From Stratiolaelaps scimitus (lineage: Eukaryota; Arthropoda; Arachnida; Mesostigmata; Laelapidae): a stretch of DNA of 64,000 bases. Below the pieces are notes generated by a model. It was given only the letters and a program-made list of their open reading frames with translations. It did not search any database and had not been told where the DNA came from. The stretch lies in assembly GCA_019614645.1 (NCBI GenBank), contig JABWDB010000031.1:1860001-1924000 (forward strand). Reading direction: 5' to 3'. The position numbers were made by a program, and so were the translations under genes. Shown here piece after piece: positions 24,354-35,260 of the stretch (the first letter of the stretch is position 1; each line of letters starts with the position of its first letter).

Positions 24354-25665
24354 GCTTCTTGATTGATGTCCCGTCTCGAGTTGTGAGTCTTACAGATGAA
24401 CGAGGTGGCCACGCATTTTACCAGGCCATGCAGAGTTTACATAACACGCAAATCAACGAAGGTGGACCCTGTACATTTCGCTAATGATCTAGTCCTATTG
24501 TGGCACACTCACACACCATACACCGTCTGCCCTCCGATTAGAGGCTGGCTTCACTTCACATCACCGTCAACACAATTCAGCCACAACAGCCATACAGTGT
24601 TTTGATGTTCAATTCAAAACACAGCCAGACACAGACCCATCGAAGGAGAGAGTCATCGAGTTATCGTCTGCTAGCGTATTTGTATCAGAAAGTGTTTTAT
24701 ACAAAAATATATATTCTGTGAAGAAAATAGATAATTGGCGTTATATGAGAAATGAGCGGGTAGCTACCGATTGTATCTATAAGATAGTCAATGTGCTTAC
24801 ATGGCAACGTAGACGTATTAAACGTGAACCCGCCATAATGCATCTAACAATCAGATCGATGGCGGGAAATTTGATTCGAGAGATCGTCGGCAGCTAACCA
24901 AAACACTCCTTAGATTATATGCCACCGGTTAAAATGTGGCAAGAAATAAAACACTGCGATTTGATTTGTTTATGTTAATTTGACAGTTGAAACACCTGAA
25001 AGCTGAAAGCATCGTAAGTGGTCTTATTATTTATGAGACAATTTTATAAAGGTGCCACAATACTTTGTACAGTTGGTGGCTACCCAAAGTGGGATACCTT
25101 TTTGTGTCAAGCTTATATCGTTTCAAGTCTCCGTGGCTTGGACGCCGAAAAAGTATACATGTCCTAGTAGTTAACATACTTCGCAAAGCATTATTCTACA
25201 CCAGACAATGGAATCACCGGACATCAGATACCATGGGAATATGACTATTACAAATTTTACCCTAATGCACACTCTGCTTGTCATCACTTTTTCGGCAATG
25301 TTTATTTGTCTAATTGAAAACAGTGAGAAAAAAGTATATCGTTTGCATCCGCAACAAATTTTGCGGTGGTTAACGCCGCTAGACGCCTAGTTGTACAACG
25401 GTAGTAATCCAATGAGTTATTACGAATTGTGGTAATATTATATTACCAATATTACTAATATATTGTAGTAATAACTATTGTACAAAATAATGATTGTGTG
25501 TCATGAGTTGGATACCGAGATTGTAAATGATTCACAGTGTAGCATCATTAAGACGAGTTGACATTTGACCAAATCTCGATCGGTGAGTCGTCTGTATTTC
25601 TCAAACACATTTTAATATATATTCGCGTGACAACTGACTGAAGTTTTCGTTGTTCTGTCTTCTAG
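24354..25665. promoter_or_regulatory. Divergent intergenic region shared by CLASRP and DTD1
   Basis: 1.3 kb separate the two start codons, which point away from each other, so promoters of both genes should lie here. The DTD1 ATG is directly preceded by tgttctgtcttctag, which looks like a splice acceptor, so a 5' UTR intron is possible. No defined promoter motif could be assigned. Confidence 0.4.
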
Positions 25666-28600
25666 ATGAGGGCGATTATTCAAAGGGTACGAAGTGCCAA
25701 GGTCACCGTAAATGACGAAACAGTCTCCTCCGTAGGCAGAGGACTTTGCGTTCTTCTGGGTATGACATTTCTCTTGTTAGTTTCCCGCCGTTTTTTCTTT
25801 ACAATGTCTCCATTGTTTAAATTTTTGTAAATTTCCGCACCATATCAATTGTAGGTGTCTATGTCGAGCTTACATTACAATTGCTAATGTATCTGACATT
25901 GTTATAATTCTTATTATTACGGAGAAGGATATATGCAACGTAACGCACAGTCATTACTGACTCGCTACTTCCGGAATAGAGCAGAGTAGAGGACGCGACA
26001 TTCGGAAAATCAGCCAGGACTCTTGCCCCACTAAACACAATACCTCGCTTCCTTACATTAGTTGCCATCGTAGGAATATTCCAGAGTTCATTATAATCAA
26101 ATGCAATAAACGTTACTTTTTATTCAGTACAAAACAATTTAAATTATGTCTCACTGGACGTCACCAGTAAGACCCAGAGCGACACGAATAATAAAAAGTA
26201 TTATCATATTTTGAGCTCTTATACTAATATAATCATTTTTGGCATATTTTTTTAATGTACTTTCTTGAACCCATATCAGCATTTCAATAAAACCAGAACT
26301 CTCTTGAACCAGCAGAAGTCTCCGCAATAGTAGTAATATTTGTGTTGTAATTATCATATGCAATTGTTCGCTGCACTGGTTCATATGCAATTGTTCGCTG
26401 CACGTTTTAGCAGTGCCTTCTTCAGCGAAAAACAACAGCCTAAGTGTGAAGCTACTACTCAGACTACATATTTTTTTTCAAAATATAATTAAAACAGCCA
26501 TGCTGGTCGTATCGAATACGTCAGCCTGGTGAAGAGCAGATTAACTATGTTTGCCACAAGTCTGTTCGATATCCAGTGCATTCGTTTTCCCTGAAACGGT
26601 AGCATTGTTTAATTAATTTGGTCGTCACACTAATCGTTCACAAACAGGCATTCATCGAGATGACACGCCTTCAGATATGGACTATATTGTGAGAAAGATT
26701 CTCAATGTTCGTCTATTCGACGCCGACGGTCAACGATGGCGACGGAGTGTTAAAGACGAAAATCTTGAGATTCTCTGTGTCAGCCAATTTACTTTATTCG
26801 CCACACTCAAAGGTAAAAGAAAACGATGTTTTTATGCAAGCCAATATCGATTGTTAATATTTGCCATGGACAGTTCATTGTTGGTCAGCCAGCACATCAC
26901 GGCTGACCAAGTTATGTGCTCGAGGCTTGAATTTGAAAAAGAATTGAAGGCGTTACATAGGTTCTCGATGTGTATACACACCGCGTCAAACAAACACCCC
27001 GTGTTTCTGATTTTTTTTCTCAACCGTAAGTAGCATTGCAGTTTCGCTTTCAGTCATTCAAAGTTATCACATTTCAAGAACATCCCACGAATATTTGTCT
27101 ATCTAACTCAGATGTAGACATTTGATATCGGAAATTGTCGTGTTGAGGGTCCGTCAAATTTATGGCCCACTTTGTGTTTGTCGAACCCAACTGAGTTCTA
27201 ACATCGATTTTTTCCAAAAAAAAAACCAACGTTCTCCAGAGCAGAAATTAATCGATTGGGCGTAGATTCATAAAATTTACTTATGAGGTTTCCATTAAGA
27301 ACATGCAATTCGGCTACCAAAGTTTTTTTTAGCTTATGTAGGGTTGATACTGCTTTAAATTTAAATTTTCCGAGCTGACCCACCGCTTCTTCTCTACTGC
27401 GTTCGGCATTGCTTCATAAGATGGACCACTTTAAATGCAAATGTGCAACGGTGGGGATCGAACTCGTGCACCTACGTGTCTCCTCCGATTGCAAGGCGCA
27501 CACGAATGCACTACCACGCCACCGGGCTCGATACTGCTTGCCATCTTTGAAAACAGCTCTAGATAAGACGCTCCATAGGTTTTCTATAATATTTAAGTCT
27601 GGAGGGCTAGCTCAGTAACTGTATGTCTTGAGTTTCGAAGAACTCTTGACGATCTTCGCTGTGAACTGCAGCGTTAGCAAGATGAATCTTTCAGCACAGA
27701 TCTTCTCGGCGTGATTCTGGCGTTGGAGCTTCGATATAGAAACGTAGGCACGACTATTCATTCGCCCGTTTACGAAGACCAAATCGATCTTCCCGTTGTA
27801 GCCAATACCGGCCCAAATCATCATACTACCACCTCCCGCTTGTCGTCGACTAAGGAGTTTCCCTTCCTTCCTAATGTCGTGGAAATAATAAAAATGTCTA
27901 TCTGGATCGTCGAGATTGAATCTCTATTCATCGGAAAAAGGGCGCACGTTGTCATTCCTCGGTGAATGAAATTTGCTCACGACCGAGGCTAACTAATCTT
28001 GGATCTGTGTTCCAATGTTAAAGGAGGTTTTCGTTTGAGTTTCCTATGAACAAGATGTTCTGATTCCTAAAGACATCTTTGCACGTTTCAGACGTTCGTT
28101 TCGACTCCAGCCTCGGCTGCAATTTTACGGAAGGTCAAAGAACTGTTAGAGGCTATTCGGAGGAGGAAGCGTTTTTGACGCACACTTACGGCTTTGGGTC
28201 GTCCTGACGGCTTCTTGGTCCTATATTGTTGAGGATCTCTAAGAAAATTCGAAATCACCTCCCTGCTTCTTTTGCAAAAACCGCACAATTTCCAATTTTG
28301 ACCTATTTTCTTCATTGAGATTGAAAATAATTTATTTCCCATCTTCACTAAGCTGGCTGCTTCGGCCTATCGCAGTTTTCGCTGACGAAGGGTCCAGAAA
28401 CTTTGTACGAGAACGATCTTCCAATTCAGTTTCGTGTCAACTGTCGTCCCATTCGACAAATACTAAGTGGGCTATCCTTTTGACGCACCCTCAAAACGAC
28501 AATTCACGATATCAAATGTCTACATCTGAGTTAGATAGCTAAATATTCGTGGAGTGTTCTTGAAATGTAATATATTTGGATGACTGAAATCGAAACTGCA

Positions 28601-29329
28601 GTGCTACTTACGCTTGAGAAAATAATCAGAAACATGGGCTATTCTTTTGACGCGGTATGTATATATGCTTATATGTGTGTGTGTGTCTGTATAATATTTC
28701 TATATACACTTGTGGTATGTAATTTAATAATGCTTATGCTGTACTGTATGTAGGCAACAAACCGGACTTTCACCAGAGTATGAGCGGCGATGCGGCTAAA
28801 GTGACGTACAACGAGTTTCTCCGAGCGATGAAAGAAGTATATCAGGAAGACCGGATAAAAGATGGCCGTTTCGGAGATTATATGCAGGTGAATGTTGTAA
28901 ACTAGCGACAGATGTTGTTCATATTTGAGCAGAAAAAATGATTCTGTATGGTTGGAATTAAAAAGTAGCGTCGGGTTTTTGGCGACATGAGTAGGGACTG
29001 GCTTGAATTTTTCAACTATTAGTTACCCAATGCAGCAGCTTTGAAGAATTTTATCACACGCACACATATATATATATAATATATACATATATATATATAT
29101 ATATATAATTAGAGGAGTAGCTGTTTTTAAATTATTATCATTCACTTTTTATTTCTTAGTTATCATTTTGTGATTGCATCGTCTGCCCGGGATCCAGACC
29201 GAGTTAAATATGGCCATTGCAGCATCCTTAGTGAACAACATTTTCTTTTAAACTCTATTTCAGGTCCATATTGAGAATGATGGACCAGTCACTATTACAT
29301 TGGACTCGAGAGGTCACCAAAGCAGCTAA
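25666..29329 (+). CDS. DTD1: DTD1: D-aminoacyl-tRNA deacylase
   Basis: Exons 25666-25759, 26648-26812, 28754-28887 and 29264-29329 join in phase (94+165+134+66 nt) to 152 residues, the size of bacterial and compact eukaryotic DTDs (human DTD1, about 209, has a C-terminal extension). It starts MRAIIQRVRSAKVTV, the family signature. The SQxT active-site motif is present (CVSQFTLFATLKG, end of exon 2), and the cross-subunit Gly-cisPro motif is NDGPVT in exon 4. The enzyme is a homodimer that hydrolyses D-amino acids (and glycine on tRNA-Ala) from mischarged tRNAs in the cytosol. Intron 2 is enlarged by a Tc1-like element (26977-28659). AATAAA occurs at 29328-29333, overlapping the stop codon, and again at 29344-29349. 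An R1-clade LINE begins about 120 bp later. No frame breaks seen. Confidence 0.95.
26977..27185. repeat. Left inverted terminal repeat of the Tc1-like element
   Basis: Aligns with the reverse complement of 28452-28659 over its whole length, with scattered substitutions. Shared blocks include gtttctgatt, gtaagtagca, acatttcaagaaca and atgtagacatttgatatcg. An outer (ccgcgtcaaa) and an inner (ccgtcaaatttatggccca) copy of a related word lie at its two ends. Confidence 0.92.
27240..28348 (-). pseudogene. Tc1-like transposase remnant
   Basis: Read on the minus strand: an HTH DNA-binding half (SREVISNFLRDPQQYRTKK, then GRPKAVSVRQKRFLLRIAS) at 28348-28088, a middle part with FSDE then a TAG then RFNLDDPD, GGGSMMIWAGIGYNGKIDLV (27824 on), a degenerate NAAVH box, PPDLNIIENLWSVL, and a C-terminal tail (PNRLISALENVG) beyond the SINE. 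The catalytic-region residues around SDE, DNxxxH and PDLNxIExxW are recognisable but spread over shifted frames, with at least one stop codon. A SINE at 27356-27529 splits the C-terminus. Confidence 0.85.
27356..27529 (-). mobile_element. tRNA-derived SINE inserted in the Tc1-like transposase gene
   Basis: 174 bp flanked by a perfect 10-bp target-site duplication, gatactgctt (27346-27355 and 27530-27539). On the minus strand it begins GAGCCCGGTGGCGTGG (A-box region), has the B box AGTTCGATCCCC, the family word caccgttgcacatttgca, and ends gtgggtcagctcggaaaa followed by an AT-rich tail. Removing it reconnects transposase GKQY with the STLHKLKK tail. This is the best-delimited copy and defines the family's length and both ends. 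Confidence 0.93.
28452..28659. repeat. Right inverted terminal repeat of the Tc1-like element
   Basis: Partner of 26977-27185. Outer word gggctattcttttgacgcgg (28636-28655) and inner word gggctatccttttgacgcac (28469-28488) are near-identical direct repeats. Confidence 0.92.
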
Positions 29330-29343
29330 TAAAGTATAATAGT

Positions 29344-29349
29344 AATAAA
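29344..29349 (+). promoter_or_regulatory. Candidate poly(A) signal for DTD1
   Basis: AATAAA 15 bp after the stop codon; a first AATAAA at 29328-29333 overlaps the stop. Confidence 0.6.
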
Positions 29350-29456
29350 ATAGAATTTATGTGTGTTTTGAAATTCTAAGTGATATACGAATCATTATTT
29401 CCACCGCCGAGCACCACTAGAATATATTTAGGGCATTCATACTTATTCTACCATGT

Positions 29457-29467
29457 TGGATTCATGC
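29457..29467. repeat. Target-site duplication, left copy, of the R1-clade LINE
   Basis: tggattcatgc, repeated exactly at 32861-32871 directly after the poly(A) tail. Confidence 0.9.
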
Positions 29468-29478
29468 GAGAGATAGCA

Positions 29479-29736
29479 TTCGGCGAGAGATAGCAGCTGT
29501 AAACCACTACCCCGCCATCTACTTCGACCCACGAGAAACCCTTTCCCGAACCCCTTTGGTTGAACGCTATGTCCCTCTGGTTCCCCGTCCAGACTATTGG
29601 AGGATAGGGATACTGCAATAGTCTGGACGGGGAACCAGAGGGGCATAGCGTTCAACCAGAGGGGTTCGGGAAGGGGTTTCTCGTGGGTCGAAGTAGATGG
29701 CGGGGTAGTGGTTTACAGCTGCTATCTCTCGCCGAA
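29479..29736. repeat. 121-bp inverted duplication at the LINE 5' end
   Basis: Arms 29479-29599 and 29616-29736 are reverse complements with 118 of 121 matches, separated by 16 bp. All three differences read A in the inverted copy (LINE sense) and G in the direct copy. Confidence 0.95.
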
Positions 29737-32674
29737 AAAGAATGGCCAGGAGTACGGAACCTTCCTTCAAGAGTTGGGACAGAACATGGCGGTGCATGGA
29801 GAGAAGAAGCTGGTGGTGACAGGGGATTTCAACGCACACAGCACGGTGTGGGGGGACCGGTACACAGACGAGAAGGGTGAGCTCACGCTGGAATGGATGG
29901 CCGAGCATGGCCTCCTTCCGCTAAACGACGGGAAAGTGCCCTCCTTCTTCGCACAGACGGGGCAGTCCTTCGTTGACCTAACTCTAGTCAACGAAGCGGC
30001 TTTCGCAGAACCAGCCAATTGGCAAGTAATGGACCAAGAAGATAGCATGAGCGACCACAGGTACATCTGCTTTGAGCTCCGGTCTCCTGCAAACACCGAC
30101 CCCGTGCCTGCCCAAAGCAGGCGGTGGCAAATGCGGCAACTCGACCAGAGGACTCTAACTGACGCAATCGATGAAGGCTGCAGGCGGCTGGTCGAGCTAG
30201 AAGAAGTGGACGAACACAAGCTTGCTGAGATCCTCGTCTCCGCATGCGAGAAGGCGGGCCCTCCAGCCCGCCTTCAAACCCGACGACGGCCGGTCTACTG
30301 GTGGAGCAAGCAAGTGGATGACGCTCGACGTGAGTGCATCAGGGCCAAAAGAACCTACACAAGGACATTGAGTTGGCTGAGGGAAAGAGGCCCTGATGAG
30401 AAGGATGCCGCGGAAACCAACAGCCGCGGAAACCAACAGCCGCGTCGAGCTCCAGATAAATGAGTACCGCGCGGCCAGAAAGAAGCTCCAAATAGAGATC
30501 GCGAAGAGTAAGAGGAAGGCATGGAAAGACTTAATCGAGTCTGTGGACCGCGACGTTTGGGGTCAGCCGTACAAGATTGTCATGAGCAAACTCAAGAGGC
30601 CGTCCCCGCGAATACCAGCGGAAGAGCTAAGAGAGATAGTAACAACCCTCTTCCCGACACAGCCATGGCGCGGCGGCTATGAGCCCCTGGTTCCTCCAGA
30701 ACACATCCCGGAAGTGACGCTCGAGGAGATCAAGCTGGCCAGGGAACGGCTAGCATCCGGGAAAGCCCCTGGCCCGGACGGAGTACCGCCCGAAGTAGTC
30801 AAGTGAGGCGGCACCCGAAAATCTTCCAAAAACTGGTCAACAAGCTCATCAGGGAAGGTAGGTTCTCGGCGGTGTGGAAAAAGGCTAGCCTAGTGCTGAC
30901 TCCCAAGCCAGGGAGCAACACAGGCGCGTCGGCGTACCGGCCTATCTGCCTGCTTGACACGATGGGCAAGATACTGGAGATCGTCATTGTCAACAAACTC
31001 GACAAAGAGATCAGAGAAAAGAACGCGCTTTCGGATCCCCAGTACGGCTTCAGAAAAGGTAGATCGACGTTGGACGCCCTTGAAAGAGTCATGAAACGGG
31101 CGGACCAAGAACACGCAAAGAGCCCCAGGAAAAGGAACTTCTTGCTCCTAGTTCTGCTGGACGTAAAGAATGCGTTCAATACGATGAACTGGGGAGTGAT
31201 TATCGAGGCATTGGAAAGGAAGGGGATCTCCCCATACCTCCGCCGGATCATATCGTCTTACCTAAGCGATAGGTGTCTAGTGGCGGGCGGGCAAGAGCAC
31301 GCAGTCACGGCTGGGGTTCCCCAGGGCTTGGTCCTTGGACCCATGCTCTGGAACCTTGGCTACGACGGAGTGCTTGAGATCCCTGGTCTTCCGGGAGCCG
31401 TGGACGCGACCGCCTATGCCGATGACCTTGCCCTGCTGATAACGGCCAAAACCGAGCGAAAGTTAGAGAAAACCGCCAATGACGCACTGGCAAAGGTGAC
31501 TGAGTGGATGGACAATCACCTCCTAAAGCTCGCACCTGCCAAAACGGAAGCGCTGTACCTGACCGGCCAGAAGCGCAAGAAGGGCGTCCGCCTTAAGGTG
31601 GCTGGGTGTCAGATAAAGATCAAGACGGAAGCAAAATATTTAGGAGTTATGCTTAACACTGGGCTAAATGGAAACGCCCATGTCGCCTACGTCAAGAAGA
31701 AGGTGGAAAAGGTCGCCAAGAGTCTGGCGCGGATCATGCCGCGGGTTGGCGGAGCGTCGGAGGGAAAGCGAAGACTCTTGGCATCCGTTGCAGAGTCGAC
31801 GGCCCTCTACGGCGCAGCCGTCTGGGGAGACGAGGCCATGCGGTCGAAGAGGAACAGAGCCGCCTTGAGGTCAGCGCAGCGGACGGTCGCGATCAGAGTG
31901 TGCAGAGCGTACTGCACGGTCTCAACGGGCGCCCTCCTGGTGCTGGCGAGGATGCTGCCCTGGGATCTTCTAGAGCGTGAACGTCGTGCCAGGTACATGA
32001 ATGACGACCTCGACCCGACGAGGGCGAGGAGAGCCACCATTGACGCCTGGCAGCACGACTGGAGAAACACGAAAGCAGGCCCGACGGGCCAGATCCCGGG
32101 AGATTGGACCCGCCGCCTTATACCGGACCTCAGGGTATGGCACGACTGCGGTCACGGCGAACTGACATACGGAACCACTCAAGTGCTGTCCGGCCACGGA
32201 CAGTTCCAAGCTTACATGATGAAGATCGGGAAGACGGATTCCGACACATGTGTGCTCTGTGGCTCGGGAGAGACGGACGACGTGAACCACACTATTCTCC
32301 GCTGCGAGGCCCTGGCCGACGTCAGGAACGCCGGGTCGGAGGCCGTGAAGGACCGACCAGTGGAGGATATCGTGAAGCATATGCTGACGACGACCGAGGC
32401 ATGGAGGGAAGCGACCACCTTCTTCGACGAGATGATGTTGGAGAAAACGGCGAAAGAGGAGGCAAGAAGGGCCAGGTTCGGGCCAGAGGGCAATAGGCAC
32501 AGAAATAGAAATAGGGTAGACGAGGTCGGTCGAGATGGAGAGCCAGGGAGGGGGGAGGGGGGGAGTGATGGGATTGGTGGGCAGCTCGGCCTCCAACCAG
32601 TCCTCGACGCACCCCCGCGGTCCGGCGATGGGGGTATTGCCGCCCTACCTGAACGCGCCACTGCGCGCGTGTAG
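29597..32674 (+). pseudogene. ORF2 of the R1-clade LINE (endonuclease-RT), two frame breaks
   Basis: Three open pieces follow one another: 29600-30463 (endonuclease, then RRPVYWWSKQVDDARREC), 30396-30806 (ASGKAPGPDGVPPEVVK) and 30803-32674 (RT core and C-terminus, 623 codons). The first break is a 16-bp tandem duplication at 30406-30437; the second is a small indel at about 30806. The RT piece has KPGSNTGASAYRPICLL, VLLDVKNAFNTMNW, TAGVPQGLVLGP, ATAYADDLALLI, EAKYLGVMLN and STALYGAAVWGD; the knuckle is CVLCGSGETDDVNHTILRC. Catalytic residues of the RT are intact. Confidence 0.9.
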
Positions 32675-33311
32675 GTAGGGTAGATTCGTTACACAGGAGA
32701 TACTCCCACGGTTTCGAAGTAATGCTCACGTAGTCCCGAGCCGCGGGGGTGGGGGTGAATGCACCGGTTTAGTTGGTTTGTGAGTCCAACACTACCCTAA
32801 TAGCTGCCTAGGGTGTTAGTGCATCAGGCATTCCGGAAACACCCCATAAAAAAAAAAAAATGGATTCATGCATAATTATATGATAAAGCGTCTTCTTTAT
32901 TTCCTGTATGGAGACGTGCTTTAATTGATTGTGCAACAACAATGGCAATATACATTATACTCTATCTTCTAACCAAATAGGAAGTATAATAAAGCATTTA
33001 TTTTCATACGGTTTGTGCAATATACAGGAGAGTAATACGAATACACACGCATATATATATATATATATATATATAAACATATATAACAATTGGCAGGGTA
33101 TTTGCATCATGTAGCGTTGCAAAACGTGCAAATGCAGGATTTCCTGGTACTTGATATACTTGGGTCTCACAAACGATGAAATCTGCGAATGCTGAACTGT
33201 GAATCTTGGGACGGTTAGGTGTGCTACGTATTAGTACCCACTCTCTGTTGGTCATTACTGGGGCAGAGAAGAACAGCGGGTCTCATTCTCCGCCATCTTT
33301 ATCTTTCTCTC

Positions 33312-33315
<4 letters not shown>

Positions 33316-33380
<65 letters not shown>
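33316..33380. repeat. (TA)n microsatellite
   Basis: About 32 TA units without interruption. Confidence 0.97.
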
Positions 33381-33387
<7 letters not shown>

Positions 33388-35153
33388 GTTTAAAGTTTCA
33401 TATGAATATATAGAGTACTTGAATATTTTCAACAGTGTCCATCTTCATAACAAACGTTTCGTCATTAAACAAATATTTTGTTCCATATAGTTGTCGTCTG
33501 GTGCATCTACTCTCATCTTTCCATATGCTTCTAATACCAGAGTTTTCAGTTGTGGGTAATTTTGGGTTTAGCTTTAAATAACCCTTCGACAGCCGCAGCC
33601 GAAAAAGAACAATCACATAGAACTCGTTGATTCCTATGTATTCCACGTCAGATTATTTTGGTAGGCTTTTTTTTTTGGTCTTCCTAGATGACCTCGCAGG
33701 GTCGTAAACCGCGGACCGAAGACGGTGATATCCCTAAAAATTAATGTCCCCACTCGTGTACGAATGAAGCGGCGGAACTCATTAGCGAATAATTATTAGG
33801 AATTCATTCCATTAGCGTTTAGATTTTGGCGACTCGTTTGAGCGAAAATATTGAAACTCATTGAGTTGACCACGTAAATTGTCAACAGCATTTGACCTTT
33901 ATTTATTTTGCACAAAACGGCAATGACGAGTAAGGGAGCTGAACGTAACGAAAAATCCCACATTTTGTGTGAGAAACACACACACACACACACCCACAAT
34001 GCATAGGCGATTTGTACATCGAACCTTGGGGAAGTGGTCGAAGAATGGCTAATATCTGCTGCCTCGAAACGAGTCTAATTGACATTGATTAGTGTTCGAA
34101 ACGAAGGATTGTGACATATGGATGTTAGCCAAGAATCGCATGATCAAGGGCGAGGAATACGCTCGATGATGCGCTTATGTCCTGGATCTGCTCAGATCTA
34201 CTGATCATTTTCGTTTCTCAGCTAACAGGGTATTCCAGGAAGACGTAGTGCTCTTGTTCATTGAAGCCGAGAGGTATGAGATAAGATCGCGCTCTCCTGT
34301 CCGCCCGTCCTCCTCAATCATACTCGTCGTGTGACTATTTCTCCCTCTCTCTGTTCATTTTGAATGATCCTCAAAATAGGAAAAGGCTTGTTAGACGAAA
34401 TATACGTCTCAGTTGAAGGCCACCTCGCTCACGCCCGCATGCGGCTCTTTAGTATCGATTTCCCCCCAGGACGTCCTCTGTGGAGGACCACCCACTCGAC
34501 ATTGTTCATGATTACGTCGACTCAAGCAGACGGTAATATACATACAAACGTTTACGCTTGCATCGTCTGACGTACTATCGTGGCATGCCATTGGCGAATC
34601 TACGAACTGTGATTCGCCAGTCGCACAAGTAAATCGGAGCTTCACGTGGGCGGATATCCTCACGTCAACGGGTACAGTTACTGTGACAAGGATTCCGGCG
34701 GCGGATTGAGCCGATGCTGGTCTTCTCAATAAACGGCTCCTGCTGGTTGGTCGAACGGCCGGCTAGACTGAGAAGCTAAGCACTCGATTCGTTCTGAGTC
34801 CGTGTGTCTTTGTGTGATTGTAATCATTGTCGTCTAGATCACCTAAGTGGATGGGTTTTGTCTTTACGTTCAAGACATGTTGAGATTCACTCAAGCGGAT
34901 CAACGAATACATACGCAGATTGATGGGTGATGGCCGCCGGGGGTTGCCGGAGCGCGCACCGGAAAGACATCAAACGGCGTTACGTACCTCTCACGGATGA
35001 GGTCTCCAGAATACCGTCTTAATGCAAATGTATCCGTTTGTGCGTGTTGAATCGAAGGAAGTCGAGACAGCCGTGCGTAACCATATAGAGCAGCCGCATC
35101 TCCGTGTACACTTGGTACAAACTCACATACGTAAGCATTTAAGAGGCTGGCAC

Positions 35154-35154
<1 letters not shown>

Positions 35155-35245
<91 letters not shown>

Positions 35246-35260
35246 AAATATATATATATT
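35155..35260. repeat. Longest (TA)n tract in the window
   Basis: About 100 bp of almost pure TA (core 35161-35241), with one tgtataaa interruption near its right end. Its copy number could be an assembly estimate. Confidence 0.97.

Larger units (their letters stand above)
26977..28659 (-). mobile_element. Tc1-like DNA transposon with long inverted repeats, inside DTD1 intron 2
   Basis: 1683 bp bounded by imperfect inverted repeats of about 208 bp (26977-27185 and 28452-28659) starting CACACCGCGTC and CATACCGCGTC, each flanked outside by TA (26975-26976 and 28660-28661), the target duplication expected for Tc1/mariner. The minus strand encodes remains of a Tc1-type transposase. The element lies wholly within DTD1 intron 2 in antisense orientation and carries a SINE at 27356-27529. 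Stop codons and frameshifts mean it cannot move by itself. Confidence 0.92.
29468..32860 (+). mobile_element. R1-clade LINE with poly(A) tail, 11-bp TSD and inverted 5' end
   Basis: 3.4 kb bounded by tggattcatgc duplications (29457-29467, 32861-32871) and ending in A13 at 32848-32860. It holds most of the endonuclease (VTGDFNAHSTVWGD; SDHRYI), the whole RT and a C-terminal CX2CX9HX4C knuckle, but lacks ORF1 and the endonuclease N-terminus. The first part (29479-29599) is an inverted copy of 29616-29736. Flanking duplications without visible mutation argue for a fairly recent insertion, yet the ORF is broken twice. It is clearly GC-richer than its surroundings. It lies about 110 bp after the DTD1 poly(A) signal. 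Confidence 0.93.

Noticed and set aside
29443..29655. Minus-strand ORF ending in MVE near the LINE
   Set aside because: It is the antisense reading of the 121-bp inverted duplication, not a separate gene.
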